Below, one piece after another: positions 47,415 to 57,965 of a stretch of 64,000 nucleotides of DNA (position 1 is its first letter; every line of letters starts with the position of its first letter). Under the pieces are notes generated by a model that saw nothing but the letters and a program-made list of their open reading frames with translations, was not told where the DNA came from and made no database searches. Source of the stretch: Sipunculus nudus (lineage: Eukaryota; Annelida; Sipuncula; Golfingiida; Sipunculidae); the NCBI GenBank assembly GCA_026874595.1, contig CM049311.1:76396453-76460452 (forward strand), read 5' to 3'. Position numbers and translations under genes: made by a program.

Positions 47415-48403
47415 TCTACTACTTATAAAATGAATTCGGTTCACATCTGTTTGCAGTGTTCTCTAAAACCGCGTTGTGTACAATACTGTGCCATACATCA
47501 TTTTGAAGGTTATTATCCCCGCAGTGACATAGGCGATATGAGAATAAATAATTTTTAATGTACATATAATTTTGAGTGATTCTTCCGTTTTTTTACGGAC
47601 TTGCACAGAGGTCAGACCGAGCACAGCCGAACTGCCTCAGGCAATGGCCGGAATGCGTGCATCGTGGTCACTCAACCGCAAACACTACTTTTGTTCATAT
47701 GAATAACGCTTGCTTTCAGTGAGGGATTTGAGCCTGTCTGACCTCATATTTGAACGAGGCCCTCACCCACGTGTGTGGTCAGTAAAAGAGAAAAACACAT
47801 GTTTCTCGCTTTATGAAATGGAGAGTTCAACCCAGGAGGATTAATGACAAAACCTTATTCAAGGTCCCAATTTCAGGAACAGGGGTGGGGTGGGGTGGGG
47901 TTGGATGGGGTGGAGTAGTGTCGGGATTTTAGGCCTCAAATTTGTCTGACACGATGAAAAAAGGTTAATTGCGGTGGCTGAAAATGGGATACAGACACTT
48001 ATATTTCTGTTTCTTTCTTCAGGATCAGTTTCCTTGCAACGAATTTAATAAATCTTTCATGTGTTCCTCACATCAACCTAATCTTTATACGTCCAACGAT
48101 ACAATACAGTCAAATATCATCGAAAACCTGAATGCCCCCACGTCTCATTCCGGTTCGCAATGTAAACATCATCACTGACCAGGTTTTCAAGGTGAACATA
48201 CCGGGGTATGAATTTCTTGTCACAAGGACAGCCCCACAAAATAAATGTAAAAATTATTTATACATATCTTATTGAGAGAGTTTCCCACTGAAAACCTATA
48301 TTTTCTGTTAACTTTAATAAAAAAATAGCCAACATTCTACATCTCAGTTAATATATCTCCCCAACCCCGGCAATTAGCCCGGTATACCGGGTTTATCAGC
48401 TAG
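47415..48403 (+). mobile_element. Probable small non-autonomous Helitron
   Basis: The 5' end is A|TCTACTACTTATAAAATG, close to the Helitron TC(T)...TACTA start. The 3' end is CAGCTAG|T, a CTRR terminus, preceded 8 bases earlier by the GC-rich palindrome CCCGGTATACCGGG (48378-48391). The flanks are A and T as expected for insertion into AT, and no target duplication is expected. The interior (989 bases) is less AT-rich than the flanks. It includes a G-tract repeat near 47883-47913 and a spliceable open stretch (47969-48178) ending in stop that could be captured exon sequence. No Rep/helicase is present. Confidence 0.55.
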
Positions 48404-48980
48404 TATATTATATGGATACTTAAGCAAGTGTGAACAGACCTTGACATTATAATAAGGATATTTCCACTGTGGTATTGACCCAATAATATGGTCTTTATGT
48501 TCATTCAGGAAGCTATTATGAAGAGATAAGCCACTTGTGTTGTCCAGCTGTGGTTGATTACAGATAAGCTCAGTGGGAAGTTAATACCTCTGTGCCATAC
48601 TATAATATACCATTGATTTCACATTTAACTGACAGTTGATAATCTGTTGATTTACTGAATATTATGAGGAACACTAATTTTTTTAGAAATTTGGTAATAA
48701 TAAAGTATAATCATGCACTTTTGTAATGTGGTAACCTAAGCAAAATTAATCACATTCATTATGTGTTTCAAGCACAGTTAACCCAAGTAAGAAAAAGTAT
48801 TTTTACTATGTCTCAGGTACATTATATAGTACTTACCCAAAATTTTACTGTCTTAAGAATTTAATTTTACCTGACAATATAATACTTTATTTATCTATGG
48901 AAAAATAAAGTAATTAGTGAACTTGCACTGGTTCATTAGCCAAAATATTTAATTACTTTTAATCACTATCTATCATTCAG

Positions 48981-49190
48981 CCATATGTGCTTACTGAAAA
49001 AGGTGATCCTTATCAATGGGGACCTTATTTAAATGTTGTGCATGCATACTTGCAGCAGACAACCTTTAGTGATAAATGTACTCTATATGCTGATGCTGTG
49101 ATATATCTTTTACCATCTCCAGTTTTTATTCACCTCAAATATCCTTCACCTGAATCATATGGAAAATACTGGCCCAAGTGTAGCACTTAA
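48981..49190 (+). CDS. Candidate C-terminal coding exon, product unknown
   Basis: A good acceptor (ACTATCTATCATTCAG) precedes 69 open codons and a TAA stop. The peptide begins PYVLTEKGDPYQWGPYLNVV and ends ESYGKYWPKCST. It is rich in Tyr, Pro and Trp and looks coding rather than random. About 125 bases of the exon and 29 bases of the intron before it are duplicated at 47188-47346 with only about three differences. Product not recognised; no upstream exon of the same gene was identified. Confidence 0.4.
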   Translation, partial: PYVLTEKGDPYQWGPYLNVVHAYLQQTTFSDKCTLYADAVIYLLPSPVFIHLKYPSPESYGKYWPKCST

Positions 49191-49784
49191 AACTATAAGT
49201 GTAGATGAAGTGAGTACAAGTTTTTTGGCTTAATCAAGACAATTTGTCTCTTCTTCTATTGTTACTTGTTTTATAGTATAGCACTGCCACCACTTTTTCA
49301 CCGCCGCAAGCTGAGTTAAGAGAAAGTTGAGCCAGCCGAGTTTATCAGGAGGTGTCATCGATATTTCATTAAGCTAAATCTTTTACACTAAATATGCCTG
49401 AAAAAAATTTTCAGGATTGTATTTTCCTTTGTTTGTTGTCGCTAAAGGAAACGGTGTGAAAATGTTGGCTTATGGAACAACCAGAATAAAGATACTTGAT
49501 ATTTAATCACACACCAGTTAAATGTAAAATGGATGCGATATGTCACATGCAATATAGATAACTTGTTTAAATAAAACAGATTCTTTGTAACATAATATGT
49601 TACTTTGAAACATAAATAGGCTTTCAGGTGAGTTTAAGCCAGCTAACATTTTGCAAGCCTAGTAGAGCCACAAAACTCAGCTTACTAGTAAAGTCAGCCG
49701 TCTTTTTGTCCAAGCCAGTTGCATTAGTGTGGAGCCACAGGGCTCTGAGCTCTATTTCATGGTCAGCTATTCACCTAGCTTTTA

Positions 49785-51115
49785 GATGGATTTAAGTAAT
49801 TTCTGGCCTACTCTTTGAACATATTAATGAACTCTAGGTAATTCCTGTTAACAAAAATTCTGACAATGTCTCTGTGACAGAGGTATGAGCTTGTTTATCT
49901 ACAAGTTGTAAGTCATTATTTAAAAAAGAACACAAGGGACCCATGGGTCACGTCAATCAGCTGTATTTTGGAAAATTTTAGCTAATGCAAAATACATATA
50001 TACTTATTTCTTTTGGTTTTTATATTTAAATTTATTAGCATTTGATAAGCTATAAGGAAAAGGCCAAGCTAAAATGAAACCCTGTAAATTACAGAATAAT
50101 TGACATGAGCCAAAGTATAATATTTAATAATCATTAATTTATCAACTGAAATAAAACACTGTAAAAAATTCAAATGAACATAAACAAAATTTAATAAGCA
50201 TGTTAAAACAAGCCAATTAGATATAAATCGCATTTGCACTGTGTAATTAATGAAACTTATGGCCTGAAACTATTTAATGATGCAATAAGGAAAAATGGGC
50301 CTAAGTGTTATAAATATGAAAGGATGTCATTTATATTATTTACATTTGGAAATGGAGTGCTATTATCACACAGGTTTTGACTTGGCCTGATGCCTGGAGT
50401 TTGCACCATTTTTGTCAGTTTTATCATATAAATTTTATCTGAGTATTAATTCAGTTTCAGTCAAACAAAATTGCTGAGAATCCAGGATATACAAATTTCA
50501 CAAATTTGAATAATGATTATAAGTACCTGGTTTAATGGCTTTAATTTATATTCACAAAAATAATACTATTATATTTACTCTGAATACCTTCATGTCAATC
50601 TACACACTAAACAAAGCAAGAGTCTTATGACAATATTAACATTATTTACATCATAATGAGAACTTATCTAAGATCTTATTTTTATCACATTTGAATATTT
50701 TTATTTTTTTTAAAGTATCAGAGAAAAATGAAAAGTAATCTCAACTATGAAACAAATACATGTGTAAAGTACCGTCCAGATGGATGACGGACAAAGGACC
50801 ATGACTATAGCTCAGATGACTTATATTCAGCTGAGCTAAAAATGTGTAACATTGCAGAGGTGGTTGGTTGCATATGTGCAGAAGTTGACAGGAAACCAGA
50901 TGCAAAATGCCCTTTGTAAAACTCTGATTTGTCTTACTTTCCACCAGATTTCATTGTTGAATATTTTTGGATTATTTTTGTGGTTAACCCACCTGTTATC
51001 AACAAGTAGATATGCCATGCGTAAACAAAATGAACAGTCTGAATGTGGCAGGCTCAGCATTTTCTGGCCTATTTTATAAAAGGTTCCAGAGATTATCTTT
51101 AGTTGAGACACAACA
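49785..51115 (+). mobile_element. Family K repeat, copy 2, interrupted by E copy 5
   Basis: The left part (49785-49931) has TTTCTGGCCTACTCTTTGAAC and GAGCTTGTTTATCTACAAG; the right part (50842-51115) has GGTTGCATATGTGCAGAAGT, GATGCAAAATGCCCTTTG and CAGCATTTTCTGGCCTATTT. Together they are colinear with the other K copies. Confidence 0.55.
49932..50841 (+). mobile_element. Family E element, copy 5, inserted in family K
   Basis: About 910 bases from ACAAGGGACCCATGGGTCAC (with the palindrome GACCCATGGGTC) and ATCAGCTG to GCTCAGATGACTTATATTC then AGCTGAGCTAAAAA. Family K sequence is interrupted exactly at its ends (TTTAAAAAAGAAC before, TGTGTAACATTGCAGAGGTGG after). It gives the cleanest view of the E termini. 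Confidence 0.72.
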
Positions 51116-51119
51116 AACT

Positions 51120-52260
51120 TAAGGTATCAGAATAGGCCCCTTAAGGATAGATCCATGGCCTGTTAGTTTCACTAGCTACTGAATGAAGGCCCCCATACAT
51201 TAAGAATGATATATCAGTAATAAGCTTTCTCTATTGCAGGTTTTACAAGCTGAGAATAACCTAAAAGTCAAAACCTGTCATTCAGACATCAGAGTGTAAC
51301 TCTAAGGTTCTATCAGGATTCAGTTTTGTAACTGAGGCAGTGGTGGGGTTTTGAACTAGGGACCTTACAGTCTCTTATAATCCAACACCTAAACCACTAT
51401 GATGCATCTTATCCCTTTTATCTTCTGATTCATGGCAGCTGCCAGATGAGCTTATTAAGCCTTATTTAAATAATCTTTACATGCCCCATCATGGCAAATA
51501 TCATTATTTTATCAATAACCCCTTTGCTACATTCTGCCTTAACCCAGACCAATATTCAACATTAACGTTTCACAAAAAAAAATCTGCCCTAGTACATGAA
51601 GCATGAATTCCAGGATACAATGACGTCATGCCATGCAAGGTTTCCTAGAAAGATGGCACTAACTGAACATTTAGGATGGTCATGAAAGTTGATCACTGTG
51701 TGAGTAATCATGGAGATACAATAATATTATAAGAGCTTATTGAATCTCAATGGATAATCTAGGGCAGCATTATCACAATGAAAATGGCTGTTTTTCCAAG
51801 ACACATTGCCACTGAAAACAAAAACTCCCAGGAACAATATTGGTTATGTATCCAACATTTCAGGTAACCATCTTGAAATGTTTTCTTTCAGCACTATCTT
51901 CTATGCAAGGTTTACTTCCCCACTTTTTACTTCTTTTTAAATTCTATTATATAACTGTAGTAAAATCTGTGACACATTAAAGATACAAAATGAACCACTG
52001 GGAGTCTGCTCTACATATCAATCTGTGGTAAAATTCTGTCAAAAAGAAAAGCTCCTGCATCATAATTCTTAAACATGAGCAGACTGGAGGTCACACTTAT
52101 ATAGATGTAAAAGCTAAAAGAATCTATATATTGGAAATCAATTCCCTATATGGTCAGGGGCATTGCATGTTGAGTCTAATGTTAACCTGATTAAACAAGA
52201 CTTCCTCCAGAGGGTTTCTTGTCTTCCATAGGGGGATATACAGGGGAATCTCTTTCCACA
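51120..52260. other. Low-copy intron sequence with one SINE head
   Basis: Besides the tRNA-like head there is a single TGACGTCA at 51621. No exon recognised. Confidence 0.4.
51335..51412 (-). mobile_element. tRNA-like SINE head with A and B boxes
   Basis: The minus strand reads TAGTGGTTTAGGTGTTGGA (A box, plus positions 51381-51399) and CTAGTTCAAAACCCC (B box, 51345-51357), with spacing as in a tRNA gene. It lacks a consistent acceptor stem, so it is scored as a tRNA-derived SINE and not a tRNA gene. Confidence 0.5.
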
Positions 52261-52265
52261 GAGTA

Positions 52266-53165
52266 AATTAGAATATGGGTAGTCGACAAGCGACTACGTG
52301 TATCCGTTGAAATCAGAGTGGGACGTGTGAAGTGATGCATAGATTGAGTGGCAAGGGGAAAAAGAGTGAGGTCTGTTGCATATTAGCATGGTTGTCTGCA
52401 GCCGAAATGTGTATGTAGGTTGCGCCACTTACCACAAAATCCAGAAAGCTGTCAAAGTTGTATACATATGCAAAAAGTCAAACCACTGCCGAGATATGAG
52501 TGATTTTATCCCACAGCAGACAAACAGATGGACACTGTGCAAAAATGATTGCAGGTGGTGCCACCAGTTTTGTGTATAATGAAGAGCTATTTGAGATCTA
52601 TACATATGTAAAATTTTGGCCCAATAGTTCCCAAGGTATGAGCTTGGATGTCTGCAGCGTAAACGTGAATGTAGGAGGCGCCACCTGTCATAAAATCAAG
52701 AAAGCTGTCCAGGATGTATACACATGCAAAATTTCAGGTGGATAAGTCCAACCAATGCTGAGATATGAGTGATTTTATCCCAAGACAGATGAACAGATGG
52801 ACCCTGTACAAAAATGGTTGCAGGTGGCACCACCGTTTTATATGTATGTTATAAAGCTATCCAAGTGGTACATTTGTACAAAATTTTTAGCCTGATCGGT
52901 CAAACGGTTCCCGAGATATGTGGGTTTATGTTTGGAAACAGACGCACAAATGGACGCTGGGCAGAGAGGAAAGGTCAGAGGTCAACCAAAAATGAGGGTG
53001 CAGCAGTTCACATGTGACTGGATCATAATTCGGAATTAAAAAAAATTCTGCCCAGTGGTTACGGAGGACTTCTCGTGAAACCTATGCGGCAGTGGCGGTC
53101 GCAGCGGCAGTGGCGTCTGACTGAAAACATAGTATCCACAAAACTCTGTTTTGGCGGGTACAATG
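52266..53165 (+). mobile_element. Family A element, copy 5
   Basis: Starts AATTAGAATATGGGTAGTCG with the perfect hairpin GTAGTCGACAAGCGACTAC and ends CAAAACTCTGTTTTGGCGGG then TACAAT. It has four to five core units with GGTGGYGCCACC variants. Related units without the A termini continue to 53510. Confidence 0.72.
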
Positions 53166-53510
53166 ATTGTAGCTGGCACCACCAGTCTTGTATACAACAA
53201 AGAGATATATATACATATGCCCAATATCAGACTGACATGTCAAACCCCTCCTGTGAAATAAGCAGGGCCATTCACTGTGCAAAAATTACTGTAGGTGGGG
53301 CCACCAGTCTTGTACACTATAAAGCTACCCGATATGAATAAACATGCCCAATATAACGCTGATGTATCAAATTCCTCGGTAGAAATAAGCAAGCACATAC
53401 ACTGCAAAAGTCAATGTAGGTGGCACCACCTGTCTTGTATTTTAGAATACCATCAAAGATGCATAGACAAGTCAAAATATCAGGCCAATACATCAACCTT
53501 CCCCAGAGTT
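53166..53510 (+). repeat. GGTGGNGCCACC-type short tandem units next to A copy 5
   Basis: Three units of about 120-125 bases each contain GGYGGGGCCACCAGTCTTGT-like sequence and a TATCAAA/ATATCAGGC-like segment. The box is shared with family A but the unit body differs, so this is a separate array or the remains of another element. Confidence 0.5.
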
Positions 53511-53519
53511 TGATGCACT

Positions 53520-53960
53520 GGGCTGACGAGGCTTAGGTAAGTAAGGCAGTTGCCCCCAAGTGAACTGTGACAAATTGCTGCCTCAAGCTACTGCACTAAG
53601 TGAACTCTTGACCTGCACCTGGCTAGACTAAGTGTACTTTTGATCTGTACTTGGCTGCACTGAGAAAACTCTTGACCTGTTGCTAATCTGACACAGTTGG
53701 CAGTCTGCGAAAGCTATAAATAGATCCAGGCTGAACTTTGGTGCCAAATCTGATGCAGTGAGCAGTCTGCCAAAGCTATAAATAGAATGCAGCTACTGCA
53801 CTGAGTGATCTCTTGACCTATACCTGGCTGCACTTCTTCAAATCCAGGCACTGTGCCAAAACTATTTAAAGAGCTGACATCATCTTGGCTAATGGCCAAC
53901 ATCAAGGCACTGGCAATCTGCCAATGGTAAACCAAGTGCTGCCATCTGTACACAAAAGTG
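53520..53960. repeat. Degenerate short tandem repeats (CTGCACTGA/CTCTTGACCTG)
   Basis: About three units of ~45 bases (GAACTCTTGACCTGCACCTG) are followed by two units of ~75 bases (GGCAGTCTGCGAAAGCTATA, AATAGA). The longest minus-strand open frame in the window's right half (53714-54118) lies over this and is treated as spurious. Confidence 0.6.
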
Positions 53961-54419
53961 GTCCCTACTTGAAATAACTTTGAAATTAATTTTCCCAATA
54001 CAAAATGCTTTACAGCTGACTTTTTATAAAAAAAAAAGAAATCAGGAATACATGTAAAAGTATAACAGATGCATACTGAATGCAATATTAAAATACAGAT
54101 ATATCTCATTAATGGCAAATTCTTGAATTAAGTTAAGTAGGGATACTAATAATTTATAATCCATGTACAGATGTATTTATATAGCTACAGAGAGCTGAAT
54201 ATCCATGAATATCCTATTGCCTGGTATGATGAATAACTTAAATCATAAATCTAATTATTTTAAAAGCTTTTAAAAAAACTTTCTTGTCAATATTAACCAA
54301 AGATAACCTGAAATCTAAATGTCTAGTGGCATGATGTAAAAGATGCTGATAAACTGCTGCAAGGCTAGATGTAACAGCATCACACAGCCAACATATATGG
54401 TAAAATGACTCAATTCAAT

Positions 54420-55398
54420 CTCCATAATTCAGCCAAAAATCATTCATGTGGGTCCATTAATGACAATTATTATAAGAATTATTGTAGGGATTATTCTTGT
54501 AAAATATTTAACAAACTGGCTTCAGTGGCAACAGTTGAAAAACGTTTTGCAGATTTATAACTCATATAGGAAGATAAAGCAAACTGGCAGAGTTCAGCTT
54601 CCCGTAACTCAGCCAAAAAGCACTGAACCAAAACCACTTGAACAAACTTGAATTATCAACATCTGAGGATAATTAATGAGTGAGATTTAAGAAATTGGCC
54701 CAGTGGTTTTTGAGAAGAAGATCTTTGTAGCCACTGAACTAAAATGGGCTGTTATGGCATATGACTAAATTCAGCTTCCAATAACTTAGCCAAAAGTCAC
54801 TGAACAGAGACCACTTGAACAAACTTCAGAAAGCACGACTCTAGGATCATTTCTGTGTGATATTAAACATTTTGGCCATATGGTTTCACAGAAGAAGTTT
54901 TTTGTAGCCCTCAGTGTGATACAGGCACTGATGACCCCATACAAAAAAGGCCAATGCAGGTGGCGCCACCAATACCTCAATTTCAGAGCTGTTTCTCAGA
55001 TTTAAATTTTAATATGCTTTTTGGACAGATGACAAAGTTCAACCTCCTGTAACTTCGCCAAAAATCTCTGAACTTGAACCATTCGAACAAACTTGAGAGA
55101 GATTGTCCCAGGGATCATATGTGAAATATAGGACAATTTGGCTGGACACTTTCGGAGAAGAAGATTTTTAAAGCTTTTTTAGCTTTATCCCTATAAAATC
55201 TAAGAAAATGCAGTAAGAAAAAAAATAAACAAAACCCATTATAGTTTTTTGGATGACTGATTATTTGCAAAAACTTTGGTGATGCTAGCTCCTGCCGTTT
55301 TTGAGATAGCTATGGTTAACATACAGACGACGCACAACGTATGACGAACGACGGACGCCGCCGCACCATCGCATGAGCTCACAGGTTCGCTAAAAACA
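54420..55398 (+). mobile_element. Family D element, most complete copy
   Basis: The core has three to four units of about 170 bases (CAGCCAAAAATCAYT, ACTTGAACAAACTTGA, GGAGAAGAAG). An exact GGTGGCGCCACC lies at 54959. The tail ACGACGGACGCCGCCGCACC leads to CGCATGAGCTCACAGGTTCG and CTAAAAA at about 55397. The 5' end was not resolved. Confidence 0.6.
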
Positions 55399-55399
55399 C

Positions 55400-56400
55400 A
55401 AATCCCACTGCACACAGGTTGTTCAATTTGTTTATATCCACGTTTTACAACTAGTGCCCTTTCAACTTCCACACGTAGGCAACCAATGACTTTAGGTTGC
55501 ATGGTTTTTCTGTCAGTCAATATTGGTGCATGCACTGTGTTTACCAACAACTTGTACTTAGTTATAAATAAACAGGCTCATACATCTGTCACACACCCAT
55601 TATAAGTACTTTTCAAAACAGATATTACATACAGATCATTTAAATGTGCCCAAGGTAATTTAGTTAAGCCAGAAATCACATACATACTCAAGTGAAGGTA
55701 GGTGAACAGCTGGCTTTACAGTTTGAGAAAAAAAAAAGTGCAAATTCCTGAAGTCACATCCTGCTTTACGGATTATTTTAGGAAAAACTGTTCTCATTCA
55801 TCTGAAATATTAATTATGTGATAATGAGGGACATTTGGGATTTCAAGAATCCTATAATCATATGTGCAGCTCCATCAATTTAAACAAAACTGCAAGCTTA
55901 TGATGCCCAAAATAAAGACACATCCCTATGCACTCCTGATTTTTAGCCTCGATTCTTCAAGCCCCTATGTATTACCAGTATAAATAGGATCATGAGAGAA
56001 ATTATGCAGATAAGTATAAGGCAAGATAATGCTCTTTTATTTAATTATACTTGTGTTCAAGTATGAGCAAGTTTATGGCTATAACAATTCTTCTCTTATT
56101 AAAAAAATTATGCTCTTTACACAGCGCTTTACCTATAGGGCTACGTCCTATATCGTAAGGCGCTGTTTGTTATGACCTCGTATCCTGAATTGCAACACCA
56201 GAGGGGAGCACTGTATTTTTGTCCAATCAGATGAGACCTTGTGCTGGAAGACAACGCCAAGCAAGGAATACACAGAGCCAATCATATTCATTTCTTTTTG
56301 AGTGACAACTCATCCCCCGGCTTAACTGTCTGAACAGGCCACAGGCTCAGAAAGAATTTCCCCTGATGTGGTTTGCTTAGGGCCTTTTGCACATAGGATG
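55400..56400. other. Intron sequence, no gene seen
   Basis: It includes a small inverted pair CAGCGCTTTAC...GTAAGGCGCTG at 56122-56166; a related word (TATAGGGCGCTTTGCG) recurs near 59180, so it may be a small dispersed repeat. Confidence 0.4.
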
Positions 56401-56760
56401 CTCGGCCGGTGGGCTGTAATTCAAACGAAACGTAACAACAAAGGCTGCGTGCACACCTCGCTGGCTGGTTTCAGTTCTGCAGACGACAGATACATGGCTA
56501 CGCTAACACAGTCATAATGTCATAATTGAATCGGTAGATGATGCGAGAATGCAGAGGGAGCAATTTAAATTCGACCGGAAACTCATCAAGCGGCGCTTGA
56601 AGCGCGGAAATGGGCGGAGCCAGGATGCCAGGTGTCAAGTGTTTGTTTATTGGCATCTGATTGGCTGCTTGTCACATCGTACGCACGTTTATTTCAGTGG
56701 ACAACAAACCGCATTCTGGTGTTTAAATATATCATAAACGGTAAAAGCTGGCAGCGTGAA
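56400..56760. promoter_or_regulatory. CpG-richer island-like stretch, function unknown
   Basis: This stretch is richer in G+C and CpG than its neighbours. It contains GGGCGGAGC (GC-box-like, near 56610), CCGGAAA (ETS-like, 56574-56580) and GATTGGCT (inverted CCAAT, near 56659). It lies in FBXO3 intron 1, about 1.6 kb from coding exon 1. An open stretch on the plus strand here does not resemble a known protein. It may be a regulatory region or a captured gene fragment. Confidence 0.3.
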
Positions 56761-56934
56761 AATCAGTTGATTCTTTAGAAGCGCAAGATTTTCGCTGCCT
56801 CGGGAGCGTATAAAAAAATAATTTGCATGTTATAATGCTCCCACTTTGAACCTATGAACCTATTTATGATATTAAGACCATTTAATGACGAGCCATGTTC
56901 CTGTCACCAGCAAAATAAAAACCAGCCTAGAGGA

Positions 56935-57425
56935 TGTCATCCCAAATGGATGGGTTTCAGATAGATGGGTCTAATTTTTTTCGATCCCATCTGGACAGGT
57001 CCCAGTCCAACGGGTCCCAATGGGATAGGTCCCAGCTAGACGCTCCATCATTAATGTATTGGTTACAGATATAACAAAGGTTAATAAAGGCATTTTATAT
57101 TATAGGAAGTATTTTTAATGTATATATGAAAATATCAGTCCAGAAGGGTGAAAGCCTCATTCGCAAATGACCACCAGGCTGATTGGCAACACCGACATAA
57201 TGTGCAAGAATTACATTGTTTTATTTTAATATCAATTGCCTTGCAATATCAAGGGTATTTTTGTCTTAAAATATATATATAAATATAACATAGTGTCTAA
57301 ATTGTACCTGTCGTACTTGGACCCCTCTAACTGGGACCCGTCCAAATGCGACCGTCTGAGACATGTCCAACTGGCGCCAGTCCAACTGACACGTAATTGC
57401 CCAGAGAGGACAGTTCTAGCGGCTA
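56935..57425. repeat. Degenerate GGGTCC/GGACCC word arrays flanking an AT-rich spacer
   Basis: 56940-57050 and 57310-57415 are made of loosely repeated words such as GGTCCCAGTCCAACGGG and GGACCCGTCCAAATGCGACC, in opposite orientation, around an AT-rich spacer of about 250 bases. The style resembles the arms of family G but the words differ. It may be one element; its edges are not defined. Confidence 0.35.
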
Positions 57426-57432
57426 TAGTCCG

Positions 57433-57965
57433 TTTCATCCCCTCATGTCCACCTGTTTTTTGCTAGGAAAATTTTTATTAGTTACATTTCAAGGAAAACA
57501 ATTATAATGGAGAGTAGAGGATTAAAGGACCTAATTTTAAACAAGGTAAATAAATACCTACCTTACACCTTATTTAAGAAACAGAATTATATGAAAATAT
57601 GAGAAATCAGTCTACATTTTACTACATATCAATTAAACCCACTTATGGCGGTCAAGGTCATTGGTCATATGCAAAAACAGCCTCACCTGACAGCTGCTGA
57701 CTGGATGATCTCTGAATGTAAACATTCTAAAAAATATAACCAGCTAAAACAAAGATGGATACTTATGGAGGAACACATCATAATCTACCAGATCATGGTG
57801 AAGAGACAATAATGTTATAAAACATAAACAGGGGATTTATTGTAAAATTCGTAATTGCAATATAAGGGTGTCACTTCCATAAGTTTTTTCTTGGAAATTA
57901 TTGAAAAATATGAACTTTTAAGAAAATTAGCTACAAAAAACAGGTGGACAGCAGGTGGTGAAATG
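57433..57965. mobile_element. Family L MITE-like element, copy 2
   Basis: Ends TTTCATCCCCTCATGTCCAC and GTGGACAGCAGGTGGTGAAA are inverse over about 28 bases with a few mismatches; 533 bases. It ends about 320 bases from FBXO3 exon 1 in intron 1. Confidence 0.68.

Noticed and set aside
47969-48178. Plus-strand exon-like open stretch as a host gene
   Set aside because: It lies inside the probable Helitron; kept as possible captured sequence, not annotated as a gene.
53714-54118. 134-codon open stretch on the minus strand
   Set aside because: Half of it lies over degenerate tandem repeats, composition is not protein-like, and there is no family resemblance.
57232-57438. Pentapeptide-repeat-like translation (LDGSQLEGSKYD) on the minus strand
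   Set aside because: It comes from the degenerate GGACCC/GTCCAA word array; too short and bounded by stops.
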